Under the pieces are notes generated by a model. It did not search any database, had not been told where the DNA came from, and was given only the letters and a program-made list of their open reading frames with translations. The translations under genes and the position numbers were made by a program. A stretch of 64,000 nucleotides of DNA, taken from assembly GCF_016125575.1 (NCBI RefSeq), contig NZ_WGLM01000002.1:806001-870000 (forward strand), read 5' to 3'. The stretch comes from Limimaricola sp. Its GTDB lineage: Bacteria; Pseudomonadota; Alphaproteobacteria; Rhodobacterales; Rhodobacteraceae. Positions 36,569 through 45,081 of this stretch are shown in pieces (position 1 is the stretch's first letter; the number at the start of each line of letters is the position of its first letter).

Positions 36569-37454
36569 GCGGCTCTGACGCCTCGCGCGTGTTAGCGGCG
36601 TTCCCTAGCGGGGGCGCCGTTTTCGTTTGTGCGGACGCGGTGCCGATAAGCGTGGCGAGTTGTGCCTGAGAAAGCGGCAGGTCAAAGCGCAGACCGGCGA
36701 AATTGGTGTTGTGCCATTTGACGGTTGCGGCGAGGGCCATGCCGTTGACGTGCAGTGTCAAAGACGTGCCGGGCGGCAGATGCACGTCCGTTGGAAGTGT
36801 CAGCTTGGCACCGGATCGGCTGAGGTCGAGGATGGTGGCGGGCAGGGCAGGTGCATCGTCGATCACGGCGGTGCTGCAGGTTGCCCCAAGCCGGACGATA
36901 TGGCGACTTTCCAGCGCGCTCCGCCGATCCTGCCTGCGGGTCAGCAGGCGCACCGCGCCGAGTGCGACAAGTGCAAACCCCAACAGGATCATCACGTCGA
37001 TCACCGGGAGCGGAAAGGCGAGGGCGATGAACTTCAGCCGTTCCGGACCGCTACTGCTGGCGGCAGCGCAGCGCCCAACTGCGAGGGCGGCCTGCCCGGC
37101 AGCAAGGGTTTGCCTTCCCGGCCCTTGCGACAGGACGATGGCCACGTTGTGCGGATCTTGCAGGGCGGGCGTGTCGCGGATGACGGCCATCAGCCCCAGC
37201 AGATCAAGCACTGCCTGACGGTCCAGCGCGGCAGGCTGACCTTTCAGGCCGTTCATCACCGCAGGTCGATTGATGCCATCTAGCGTACTGATGATGGTGC
37301 GCATGTTGGCCTCGAAACTGTCGCCGGGGACGGGCGCGGCAAGACGCCCAGCAGCCGCGGCCAGCCCCTGCAGCGCGGCCAGCATTTCACAAGGCTCCGA
37401 AGCGCGGGCCGGAACGGACCAGACAACCAGAAGGAAGACCAAGAGAAAGCGCAT
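36552..37454 (-). CDS. Membrane-anchored PilZ-domain protein
   Basis: 300 residues. Signal peptide [18 protein letters not shown], a periplasmic helical region (20–150), one transmembrane helix ([21 protein letters not shown]), and a cytoplasmic PilZ-like domain (about 180–275) with [25 protein letters not shown] and FAGLRFDLP. The (D/N)xSxxG motif is present as DLSRSG, but the upstream RxxxR is not clearly intact, so c-di-GMP binding is uncertain. The gene converges on acpP, overlapping it by 17 bp, and the acpP terminator lies in its C-terminal codons. The start at 37454 follows GGAG. Confidence 0.8.
   Translation of the reverse strand: MRFLLVFLLVVWSVPARASEPCEMLAALQGLAAAAGRLAAPVPGDSFEANMRTIISTLDGINRPAVMNGLKGQPAALDRQAVLDLLGLMAVIRDTPALQDPHNVAIVLSQGPGRQTLAAGQAALAVGRCAAASSSGPERLKFIALAFPLPVIDVMILLGFALVALGAVRLLTRRQDRRSALESRHIVRLGATCSTAVIDDAPALPATILDLSRSGAKLTLPTDVHLPPGTSLTLHVNGMALAATVKWHNTNFAGLRFDLPLSQAQLATLIGTASAQTKTAPPLGNAANTREASEPLIAPR
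36596..36623 (+). terminator. acpP terminator inside the PilZ coding region
   Basis: CGGCG (36596–36600) … CGCCG (36615–36619), with inner CCC/GGG pairs, then TTTT. It lies 28 bp after acpP and within the antisense reading frame of the PilZ gene. Confidence 0.7.
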
Positions 37455-37636
37455 CGGCAGGCTCCGTGCAGGACGGCGCCAGAATGCGCAGATCACGGTG
37501 AACGAAGCGTAAGCGCCTGTCACGTGGGCCGGACTGACCCCCGGCGGCCACCTGCCGCGCCACCGATCCGCCCTTGCCCCATTGTTGGCGGCTGGGCTAT
37601 CAGGGACGAAACTGGAACGCAGGGGTAGGGCAGATC

Positions 37637-38896
37637 ATGCGTCGAGTCGTAGTGACAGGATTGGGCCTTGTGACGCCTTTGGCCGATGGCGTTGAGGAAA
37701 GCTGGTCACGGCTGTTGGCCGGTCAGTCGGGCGCAGGCCCGATCACCCAGTTCGACGCCAGCGGTCTGGCCACGACCTATGCCTGCGAGGTCAAGCGTGG
37801 CGATGGCAGCGACGCCACCTTCAACCCCGACGCCTACATGGAGCCCAAGGAACAGCGGAAGGTCGATGACTTCATCCTGTTCGGGATGGCCGCCGCGCAG
37901 CAGGCGGTCGAGGATTCGGGATGGGTGCCGCAGACCGACGAGGACAGGTTCCGCACCGGCGTAATGATCGGCTCGGGCATCGGCGGGCTGAAGTCGATCG
38001 CCGAGACCGCGATCCTGATCAAGGAAAAGGGGCCGCGGCGTGTGTCCCCGTTCTTCATTCCGGGCGCGCTGATCAACCTGATTTCGGGGCAGGTTGGCAT
38101 CCGCTATGGATTCAAGGGGCCGAACCACGCGGTCGTGACGGCCTGTTCGACCGGTGCGCACGCGATCGGCGACGCGACGCGGCTGATCAAGTACGGCAAT
38201 GCCGACGTGATGGTGGCGGGCGGGGCCGAGGCCGCGATCTGCGAGATCGGGATTGCCGGGTTCAACGCCGCGCGCGCCCTGTCGACCAAGCGCGCGCATG
38301 AGCCTGAGAAGGCCAGTCGCCCTTATGACGCCGACCGCGACGGGTTCGTGATGGGCGAGGGCGCGGGCATTGTCGTGCTGGAAGAGTTGGAACATGCCAA
38401 GGCGCGCGGTGCGAAGATCTACGCCGAGGTGATCGGCTATGGGCTGTCGGGCGACGCCTATCACATCACCGCACCCGCCTCGGACGGGGATGGGGCCGAA
38501 CGCTCGATGCTGATGGCGCTGGCCGATGCGGGTCTGACGCCCGCCGATATCGACTACATCAACGCGCATGGCACCTCGACCATGGCGGATACGATCGAAC
38601 TGGCGGCGGTCGAGCGGATGATGGGCGATGCGGCGGGCAAGGTGACGATGTCGTCGACGAAGTCGGCAACGGGGCACCTTCTGGGGGCTGCTGGCGCGAT
38701 CGAAGCAATCTTCTCGATCCTCGCGATCCGTGACCAGGTGGCGCCGCCGACCATCAACCTCGACAACCCGGCGGTGGAGACCAAGGTGGACCTTGCCCCC
38801 AACGCCAAGCGCGCGCGCAAGATCGATGTCGCGCTGTCGAATTCGTTCGGGTTCGGCGGCACCAATGCGAGCGTGCTGTTCGGCAAGCCGCGCTGA
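37637..38896 (+). CDS. fabF: 3-oxoacyl-ACP synthase II
   Basis: Condensing enzyme of fatty acid elongation. It has 419 residues with MRRVVVTGLGLVTPLADG at the start, the active-site Cys in VVTACSTGAHAIGD, and the His residues in INAHGTSTMAD and SATGHLLGAAG. The start at 37637 is chosen by homology and the nearby AGGG; the frame extends 21 codons further upstream without a site. The stop overlaps the mltG start. Confidence 0.97.
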   Translation: MRRVVVTGLGLVTPLADGVEESWSRLLAGQSGAGPITQFDASGLATTYACEVKRGDGSDATFNPDAYMEPKEQRKVDDFILFGMAAAQQAVEDSGWVPQTDEDRFRTGVMIGSGIGGLKSIAETAILIKEKGPRRVSPFFIPGALINLISGQVGIRYGFKGPNHAVVTACSTGAHAIGDATRLIKYGNADVMVAGGAEAAICEIGIAGFNAARALSTKRAHEPEKASRPYDADRDGFVMGEGAGIVVLEELEHAKARGAKIYAEVIGYGLSGDAYHITAPASDGDGAERSMLMALADAGLTPADIDYINAHGTSTMADTIELAAVERMMGDAAGKVTMSSTKSATGHLLGAAGAIEAIFSILAIRDQVAPPTINLDNPAVETKVDLAPNAKRARKIDVALSNSFGFGGTNASVLFGKPR

Positions 38897-40065
38897 TGTG
38901 GCGCCATATCGCCTCCAACGCCGTGACGTTCCTGATCGTCGGGCTGTTCCTTCTGGTGGGCCTCGTCGGGCTGGCCGATCGGCAGTACCGCGCGCCCGGC
39001 CCGCTGGCCGATGCGATCTGCCTGAAGGTATCGAGCGGCGAGAACATGCGCGGGATCAGCGGTGATCTGGCAACCCAAGGCGCGATCAGTTCGCAAACGC
39101 TGTTCCGACTGGGGGCGGATTATTCGGGCAAGGCCGATCAGTTGAAGGCGGGCAGCTTCGTGGTGCCGGCAGGCGCTTCGATGGCCGAGATCGTGGACCT
39201 TGTCACCAAGAGCGGGCAAAGCACCTGCGGGACCGAAGTGATCTATCGCGTCGGTGTCACCAAGGACAGCGTGCAGGTGCGCCAGTTCGACCCCGCGAGC
39301 AACCGTTACGTCGAACAGGTGGCCTTCGAGCCGGGGACGGACCCCGATCCCGCTGCCTATACCGCGGCCGTGGCCGAGCCAGATACGCGGCTGAGCGTGC
39401 TGGTGACGGAAGGGACAACTGTCTGGCAAGTGGTCAGTGCGCTGAATGCCAACCCGCTTCTTGGCGAGGATTTGGCCACGATGCCGGCTGAGGGCACGTT
39501 GGCGCCTGACAGCTACGCCTTTGCCAAGGGCGATACGGTGGCAAGCCTGATCGACAGGATGGCGTCGGCGCAGGCCAAGATCCTTGCAGATGCCTGGGCC
39601 AACCGCGCGGACGGCTTGCCTTACAAGAGCCCGCAGGAGGCCCTGATCATGGCCTCGATCGTCGAGAAGGAGACGGGCGTTCCGCAAGAGCGGCCCGAGG
39701 TTGCCAGCGTTTTCATCAATCGCCTCGACAAGGGGATGAAGCTGCAGACCGACCCGTCGGTAATCTACGGCGTGACGAAAGGGCAGGGCGCGCTGGGCCG
39801 GGGCCTGCGGCAGAGCGAATTGCGCGCGAACACGCCCTACAACACCTATGTCATTGATGGGTTGCCGCCGACACCTATCGCCAATCCGGGGCGGGCCAGT
39901 ATCGAGGCGGCGCTAAACCCGGCGAAGACAAACTATATCTTCTTCGTGGCCGACGGCACAGGCGGACATGTCTTTTCCGACAACCTTGCCGATCACAATC
40001 GCAACGTCGCCAAGTGGCGCGCGATCGAGGCGCAACGGGGAACAACGGATAGTTCCGGCAACTGA
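38896..40065 (+). CDS. mltG: Endolytic transglycosylase MltG
   Basis: Inner-membrane enzyme that cleaves nascent peptidoglycan strands. It has 389 residues: an N-terminal transmembrane helix (AVTFLIVGLFLLVGLVGL), a LysM-like region, and a YceG domain with the catalytic glutamate in MASIVEKETGVPQERP and the motif LQTDPSVIYG. TGATG coupling with fabF. Last chromosomal gene before the GTA cluster. Confidence 0.95.
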   Translation: MWRHIASNAVTFLIVGLFLLVGLVGLADRQYRAPGPLADAICLKVSSGENMRGISGDLATQGAISSQTLFRLGADYSGKADQLKAGSFVVPAGASMAEIVDLVTKSGQSTCGTEVIYRVGVTKDSVQVRQFDPASNRYVEQVAFEPGTDPDPAAYTAAVAEPDTRLSVLVTEGTTVWQVVSALNANPLLGEDLATMPAEGTLAPDSYAFAKGDTVASLIDRMASAQAKILADAWANRADGLPYKSPQEALIMASIVEKETGVPQERPEVASVFINRLDKGMKLQTDPSVIYGVTKGQGALGRGLRQSELRANTPYNTYVIDGLPPTPIANPGRASIEAALNPAKTNYIFFVADGTGGHVFSDNLADHNRNVAKWRAIEAQRGTTDSSGN

Positions 40066-40073
40066 CGCCCGGT

Positions 40074-40102
40074 TTACTTTTTGTAAGTATCACAGTTACT
40101 TA
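40074..40102 (+). promoter_or_regulatory. Phased TTACTT repeats before the GTA cluster
   Basis: TTACTT occurs at 40074–40079 and again at 40096–40101, 22 bp apart (two helical turns). An inverted copy at 40084–40089 forms the 19-bp palindrome TAAGTA-N7-TACTTA (40084–40102). It lies 25 bp upstream of a -35 element. Possible binding site for a GTA activator; unproven. Confidence 0.45.
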
Positions 40103-40127
40103 AGGGCGCGGTGGCCCGTGCAACGCG

Positions 40128-40156
40128 TTGACTTTGCGCGCGCTGCGCCGTAAGTT
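40128..40156 (+). promoter_or_regulatory. Candidate GTA promoter
   Basis: TTGACT (40128–40133), 17-bp spacer, TAAGTT (40151–40156). The -35 is near consensus and the -10 is weak, as expected for a promoter that needs an activator. Transcription would start near 40163, about 100 bases before g1. Confidence 0.45.
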
Positions 40157-40181
40157 TTGCGATATGCTGGATGTGTTGGGC

Positions 40182-40217
40182 AAGCGGCCGGGGGAAACTC
40201 CGTAGCCGCTTTTTTTT
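40182..40217 (+). terminator. Terminator hairpin between mltG and GTA g1
   Basis: AAGCGGC (40182–40188) / GCCGCTT (40205–40211), continuing into an uninterrupted T-run to 40217. It can end mltG readthrough, but it also lies downstream of the candidate GTA promoter and 44 bp before g1, so it could act as an attenuator. Confidence 0.75.
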
Positions 40218-40261
40218 GTGTCTGCCTCGTCCAGCGTGATCATCCACAACAGGTAGTTCGC

Positions 40262-40582
40262 ATGAAAAGAAACAGACGCTCCGCGCGGTCGCGCGCTGGC
40301 GAAATGCAGGCGCGTATCGCCGAGATCGACGCGTTGTTCCAGGCGCTGCGCGCCTCGGTCCGGCATTTGCAGGCACAGGTTGAAACCGGCGGGCCCGGTG
40401 CGGTGAAGGCCGCGCTGGCCAAGCTGGGGGAATTGCAGACCGCGCACGTCGCGTTGATCAAGGCAGAGGAGCGTTTCCATGACATCGCAGGCGAACAGGC
40501 CCAACCCGACGACATCGACTTCGACGCGATCCGTGACGAGATCGGGCGCCGACTGGCTGACCTCCGCGCCACAAAGGATTGA
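40262..40582 (+). CDS. GTA g1, small terminase-like protein
   Basis: 106 residues, basic N-terminus (MKRNRRSARSRAGEMQARI), then a helical coiled-coil body. By position and composition it is the GTA g1 product, the small terminase that helps initiate DNA packaging. The ATG at 40262 has only a weak GG-containing site. The frame is open upstream to 40157, but that extension lies over the terminator and is not credible. The following terminase gene starts 104 bases before its stop. Confidence 0.75.
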   Translation: MKRNRRSARSRAGEMQARIAEIDALFQALRASVRHLQAQVETGGPGAVKAALAKLGELQTAHVALIKAEERFHDIAGEQAQPDDIDFDAIRDEIGRRLADLRATKD

Positions 40583-41876
40583 GGACACGTTCCTGCGCAA
40601 GCTGCATGGCGATGCGCTGCGCGGTTTGCCTTATCTTTTCGAGTTCTGGGCGCTGCCGCACCAGGTGCCGCCCGAGGGTGACTGGCGGACCTGGGTGATC
40701 CTTGGCGGGCGCGGCGCGGGCAAGACGCGGGCCGGGTCGGAATGGGTGCGCCAGATGGTCGAAGGGCCGCGTCCGCGCGACCCCGGCCGGGCCACGCGGG
40801 TGGCCCTTGTCGGCGCCACGATCGAGCAGGCGCGCGAGGTGATGGTGTTCGGCGACAGCGGGATCCTGGCCTGTTCGCCGCCCGATCGGCGGCCCGACTG
40901 GGTGGCGGGGCGCAAGGCGCTGGTCTGGCCCAACGGGGCCGAGGCGCAGCTGTTCTCGGGGCACGCGCCGGAATCGCTGCGCGGTCCGCAATTCGATGCG
41001 GCATGGGCCGATGAACTGGCGAAATGGAAATTCGGCACAGAGACCTGGGACATGCTGCAATTCGGGCTGCGGCTGGGGGCCGATCCACGCGCCTGCGTCA
41101 CGACCACGCCGCGCAACGTGGCCGTTCTGAAGGACTTGCTGGCGCAGGACAGCACGGTGATGACTCATGCGCCGACATGGGCCAACCGGGCGAACCTTGC
41201 GCCGGGGTTCCTGCAGGAGGTGCAGCGGCGGTTCGCCGGAACCCGGCAGGGGCGGCAGGAGCTGGACGGTGTGCTTCTGGCCGATGCCGAGGGGGCGTTG
41301 TGGACGACGGCGATGCTGCAGGCCGCCGAGGTGACGCAGGCGCCCGAGCTGAGCCGCATCGTGGTGGCCGTCGATCCGCCGGTCACCGGGCACAGCAGCT
41401 CGGACGATTGTGGGATCGTGGTGGCGGGCGTGGTCAATGCCGGGCCGCCGCAGGACTGGCGGGCTTGGGTGATCGAGGACGCGACGGTCAGCGGCGCCTC
41501 GCCGCTGGAATGGGCGCGCGCGGCGGTGGCGGCGATGCGCCGTCATGGCGCCGACCGACTGGTGGCCGAGGTCAACCAAGGCGGGGCGCTGGTGGAAAGC
41601 GTGGTGCGGCAGGTCGATCCGCTGGTGTCCTATCGCGCGGTGCGGGCCAGCAAGGGCAAGGCGGTGCGGGCCGAGCCGATCGCGGCGCTTTACGAACAGG
41701 GGCGCGTCTTTCACCTGCGCGGGCTTGACGCGCTGGAGGACCAGATGTGCCAGATGACGCCGCGCGGCTTTCTGGGCCGCGGGTCGCCCGACCGGGTCGA
41801 TGCGCTGGTCTGGGCTCTGCACACGCTGATGATCGAACCGGCAGGCCAGGGCGACCCGCGGATGCGCAGCCTTTAG
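40479..41876 (+). CDS. GTA g2, large terminase (packaging ATPase/nuclease)
   Basis: Motor that packages DNA into GTA heads and cuts it when the head is full. It has 465 residues with Walker A LGGRGAGKTRAGSEW (about residues 75–89), the DEAD-like Walker B region AAWADELAKW, and nuclease acidic residues in VVAVDPPVTGHSSSDDCG and near the end (SPDRVDALVWAL). The ATG at 40479 has an excellent GAGGAG site but lies within g1, overlapping it by 104 bp. A GTG at 40533 is an alternative. Homology is clear only from about residue 24. Confidence 0.92.
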   Translation: MTSQANRPNPTTSTSTRSVTRSGADWLTSAPQRIEDTFLRKLHGDALRGLPYLFEFWALPHQVPPEGDWRTWVILGGRGAGKTRAGSEWVRQMVEGPRPRDPGRATRVALVGATIEQAREVMVFGDSGILACSPPDRRPDWVAGRKALVWPNGAEAQLFSGHAPESLRGPQFDAAWADELAKWKFGTETWDMLQFGLRLGADPRACVTTTPRNVAVLKDLLAQDSTVMTHAPTWANRANLAPGFLQEVQRRFAGTRQGRQELDGVLLADAEGALWTTAMLQAAEVTQAPELSRIVVAVDPPVTGHSSSDDCGIVVAGVVNAGPPQDWRAWVIEDATVSGASPLEWARAAVAAMRRHGADRLVAEVNQGGALVESVVRQVDPLVSYRAVRASKGKAVRAEPIAALYEQGRVFHLRGLDALEDQMCQMTPRGFLGRGSPDRVDALVWALHTLMIEPAGQGDPRMRSL

Positions 41877-41991
41877 GGGCGTTGCGCGGGGCACCGTGCG
41901 CCCGCTTGCCGGCCCCTTAATCCGTATCGGGCATCTTTCGCCGGGTGCAAGACGCGGACCGCCGTGGACGGGGCCGAGCAAGGAGATGGGC

Positions 41992-43194
41992 ATGTTCGAT
42001 TTTCTGAGACGACCGGAGGCGACGGTGGCCGCGGCGAGCGCGCCCGGGGCCAAGGCCTCGGCCACCGGGCCGGTCATCTCGTGGCAGGGCGCGGGCCGCG
42101 TCGCGTGGAGCCCACGCGACGTGGTGACGCTGACCAGGGCAGGTTACCTGGGCAATCCGGTAGGCTTTCGGGCAGTGCAGATCATCGCCGAGGCGGCGGC
42201 GGCGCTGCCGCTGGTGCTGCAGGACCGCGCCCGCCGCTACGATGCCCACCCCGTCCAGGCGCTGCTGGCCCGGCCCAACGCGGGGCAGGGGCGGGCCGAA
42301 CTGCTCGAGGCGCTTTACGGGCAGCTTCTGCTGACCGGCAACGGCTATGTCGAGGCGGTGGGGGCCACTGCGGGCGAGGCGGTGCTGCCGGCCGAGCTGC
42401 ATGTCCTGCGGTCAGACAGGATGAGCGTGGTGCCGGGGCCGGACGGCTGGCCCGTGGCCTATGAATACGTGGTGGGCGCGCGCAAGCTGCGCTTTGCCGC
42501 GGGCGAATATGCCAGCCCCGTCTGCCACGTGCGCAGCTTTCACCCGCAGGACGACCATTACGGGTTCAGCGCATTGCAGGCGGCGGCCAGCGCCATCGAC
42601 GTGCACAACAGCGCCTCGCGCTGGTCCAAGGCGCTTCTGGACAATGCCGCGCGGCCCTCGGGTGCGATCGTCTACCAGGGCACCGACGGGCAGGCGCAGT
42701 TGAGCCAGGACCAGTACGACCGGCTGGTCAGCGAGATGGAAAGCCTGCACCAGGGGGCGCGCAATGCCGGGCGTCCGATGCTGCTGGAAGGCGGGCTGGA
42801 CTGGAAGCCGATGGGCTTTTCCCCCTCGGACATGGAGTTTCAGAAGACCAAGGAGGCGGCGGCGCGCGAGATTGCCACGGCCTTCGGCGTGCCGCCGATG
42901 CTGCTGGGGATCCCGGGCGACGCGACCTATGCCAACTACCAGGAGGCGAACCGCGCCTTCTATCGGCTGACGGTGCTGCCGCTGGCGGCCCGCGTCACCA
43001 GCGCGCTGGCGGACTGGCTGTCGGACTTCTCGGGCGAGCGGATCGAGCTGCGCCCCGACCTCGACCAGGTGCCGGCGCTGAGCGCCGAGCGCGAGGCGCA
43101 ATGGCGGCGGGTGGCCGAGGCGAGCTTTCTCAGCGCGGCGGAAAAACGCGCGCTGCTTGGCCTGCCTGCACAGGAGGTGGGGCATGGCGACTGA
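41992..43194 (+). CDS. GTA g3, portal protein
   Basis: HK97-type portal of 400 residues forming the dodecameric DNA gate. It begins MFDFLRRPEA and contains QIIAEAAAALPLVL, ADQ-type variants in GFSALQAAASAIDVHN, KPMGFSPSDMEF and the conserved GVPPMLLGIPGDATYANYQE. The start at 41992 is set by AAGGAG at 41981–41986. The gap from g2 (115 bp) is the largest in the first half of the cluster. Confidence 0.93.
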   Translation: MFDFLRRPEATVAAASAPGAKASATGPVISWQGAGRVAWSPRDVVTLTRAGYLGNPVGFRAVQIIAEAAAALPLVLQDRARRYDAHPVQALLARPNAGQGRAELLEALYGQLLLTGNGYVEAVGATAGEAVLPAELHVLRSDRMSVVPGPDGWPVAYEYVVGARKLRFAAGEYASPVCHVRSFHPQDDHYGFSALQAAASAIDVHNSASRWSKALLDNAARPSGAIVYQGTDGQAQLSQDQYDRLVSEMESLHQGARNAGRPMLLEGGLDWKPMGFSPSDMEFQKTKEAAAREIATAFGVPPMLLGIPGDATYANYQEANRAFYRLTVLPLAARVTSALADWLSDFSGERIELRPDLDQVPALSAEREAQWRRVAEASFLSAAEKRALLGLPAQEVGHGD

Positions 43195-43237
43195 CCCGAC
43201 GCAAACGCGCGGCTGGCCGCGATGGAGGATCGAATGA
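43184..43237 (+). pseudogene. Probable eroded GTA g3.5 remnant
   Basis: In R. capsulatus a small gene (g3.5) lies between portal and protease. Here the ATG at 43184 overlaps the portal end and opens only a 17-codon frame (MATDPTQTRGWPRWRIE). A one-base shift within the CCC at 43195–43197 would give MATDPDANARLAAMEDRM, a coiled-coil-like start running into the protease start. That looks like a frameshifted and truncated g3.5. It depends on one base, so an assembly error should be excluded. Confidence 0.45.
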
Positions 43238-43776
43238 CACTGGAACACAAGTTCTGTGCGACGGGCGCCCAAATGCGCCTGACCGACGGCACCGAGATTG
43301 CGGGCTATGCCTCGGTCTTCGGCAAGGCCGACCAGGGCGGCGACATCGTGGAGCGGGGCGCCTATGCCGCGTCGCTGGCGCGGATGGCGGTGGCGGGCGG
43401 CAAGGTCAAGATGCTGTGGCAGCACGACCCGGCCCAGCCGATCGGTGTCTGGGACGAGGTGCGCGAGGACGACTGCGGCCTGTGGGTCAAGGGCAGGGTC
43501 CTGACGGACGTGGCGCGGGGCCGCGAGGCGGCGGCGCTGATCGGGGCGGGGGCGATCGACGGCCTGTCGATCGGCTACCGCACCGTCAGGGCGCGCAAGG
43601 ACGATGGCGGCCGGCGGCTGCTGTCGGAGCTGGAGCTGTGGGAAGTGTCGCTGGTGACCTTCCCGATGCTTCCCGATGCGCGGGTCGGCGCCAAGGGGGA
43701 TGACCCCGCGGCGGCCACCTTGCGAGACCTGGCGGCGGCGTTTCGTGACGCCCGGCGCCTGCTGGCCACGGACTGA
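43234..43776 (+). CDS. GTA g4, prohead protease
   Basis: HK97-type serine protease (180 residues) that trims capsid scaffolding domains. Catalytic residues are visible: His in KMLWQHDPAQPIG, Ser in GAIDGLSIGYR and the acidic residue in LELWEVSLVTFPM. The ATG at 43234 has GGAGG 5 bases upstream; an ATG at 43222 lies within that site. Confidence 0.92.
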   Translation: MTLEHKFCATGAQMRLTDGTEIAGYASVFGKADQGGDIVERGAYAASLARMAVAGGKVKMLWQHDPAQPIGVWDEVREDDCGLWVKGRVLTDVARGREAAALIGAGAIDGLSIGYRTVRARKDDGGRRLLSELELWEVSLVTFPMLPDARVGAKGDDPAAATLRDLAAAFRDARRLLATD

Positions 43777-43814
43777 CCCCGCGCCGGCACCCATTCACCC
43801 AGAAGGACGACGAG

Positions 43815-44993
43815 ATGACGAACCCCGAGACGAAGGCTCGGGCCGGGGAAGACCTGGGCCCGGCCGAGGACCTGAAGTGCGCGATTGCGGACTTCATGAG
43901 CGATTTCAAGACCTTTTCCAACGGCGTGAACGCCAAACTCCAAAGACAGGAAGACCGCATGAACAAGCTGGACCGCAAGACGATGATGGGCCGCCCCGCG
44001 CTGGCGATGGCGGCGGACACCCATGCGCCGCACCAGAAGGCCTTTGCCGCCTACCTGCGCTCGGGCGACGATGACGGGCTGCGCGGCCTCGAGATCGAGG
44101 GCAAGGCGATGTCGACGGCGGTGGCCGCCGATGGCGGCTACCTTGTCGATCCGCAGACCGCCGCGACAATCAAGGGCACGCTGTCCTCGACCGCCTCGAT
44201 CCGGGCGGTGGCCAATGTGGTGACGGTGGAGGCGACATCGTTCGACGTGCTGGTGGATCATGCCGAGATCGGCGCCGGCTGGGCCAGCGAGACCGCGGCG
44301 GTGACCGAGACGGGCACGCCCCAGATCGACCGCATCACCATTCCGCTGCACGAATTGTCGGCGCTGCCCAAGGCCTCGCAACGGCTGCTGGACGATAGCG
44401 CCTTTGATATCGAGGGCTGGCTGGCGCAGCGCATCGCCGACAAGTTCGCGCGGTCCGAAGCGACAGCCTTTATCAATGGTGATGGCCTGGACAAGCCCAA
44501 GGGCCTGCTGGCCTATCCCAGCATCGACAACGATGTCTGGACCTGGGGCAATATCGGCTACGTCGTGACGGGCATTGCGGGCGGCATCGGTGATGGCGAC
44601 GCAATCATCGACCTCGTCTATGCGCTGGGGGCAGAATATCGCGCGGGTGGCACCTTCGTGATGAACTCGAAGACGGCCGGAACGATCCGCAAGCTGAAGG
44701 ACGCCGATGGCCGCTTCCTGTGGTCCGACGGTCTGGCCGCCGGGGAACCAGCGCGCTTGCTGGGTTATCCGGTGCTGATTGCCGAGGACATGCCGGATAT
44801 TGCTGCCGACGCGACAGCGGTGGCCTTCGGCGATTTCGCCGCCGGCTATACCGTGGCCGAACGGCCGGATCTGCGGGTGTTGCGCGACCCCTTCTCGGCC
44901 AAGCCGCATGTGCTGTTCTACGCGACCAAGCGCGTCGGCGGTGCGGTCAGCGATTTTGCCGCGATCAAGCTGCTGAAGTTCGGCACGGCCTGA
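43815..44993 (+). CDS. GTA g5, major capsid protein
   Basis: HK97-fold coat protein of 392 residues. The N-terminal roughly 100 residues form a charged, helical scaffolding (delta) domain with MNKLDRKTMMGRPALAM near the likely cleavage zone. The mature coat follows with STAVAADGGYLVDPQTA, LDDSAFDIEGWLAQRIAD, FINGDGLDKPKGLL and ARLLGYPVLIAEDMPD. It should be the most abundant product of the cluster, and a large hairpin immediately follows it. Confidence 0.95.
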   Translation: MTNPETKARAGEDLGPAEDLKCAIADFMSDFKTFSNGVNAKLQRQEDRMNKLDRKTMMGRPALAMAADTHAPHQKAFAAYLRSGDDDGLRGLEIEGKAMSTAVAADGGYLVDPQTAATIKGTLSSTASIRAVANVVTVEATSFDVLVDHAEIGAGWASETAAVTETGTPQIDRITIPLHELSALPKASQRLLDDSAFDIEGWLAQRIADKFARSEATAFINGDGLDKPKGLLAYPSIDNDVWTWGNIGYVVTGIAGGIGDGDAIIDLVYALGAEYRAGGTFVMNSKTAGTIRKLKDADGRFLWSDGLAAGEPARLLGYPVLIAEDMPDIAADATAVAFGDFAAGYTVAERPDLRVLRDPFSAKPHVLFYATKRVGGAVSDFAAIKLLKFGTA

Positions 44994-45001
44994 GCGGGAC
45001 A

Positions 45002-45038
45002 GGATGGTGGCCGGCCCTGAACGGGCTGGCCACCATCC
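45002..45038. other. Long hairpin after the GTA capsid gene
   Basis: GGATGGTGGCC (45002–45012) pairs perfectly with GGCCACCATCC (45028–45038). A G·U pair and GCCC/GGGC extend the stem to 16 bp around the loop TGAAC. There is no T-run on either side, so it is not a standard terminator. It lies 8 bp after the capsid stop and 43 bp before g6, a likely mRNA stabiliser or processing site. Confidence 0.8.
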
Positions 45039-45081
45039 CCCGCGACAGCGCTGAAGGTGGACCGGATTTCGGAGAAATTCC

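Noticed and set aside
43184-43237. A functional 17-residue peptide gene at the portal–protease junction
   Set aside because: More easily explained as the remains of g3.5; the sequence has no independent coding signal.
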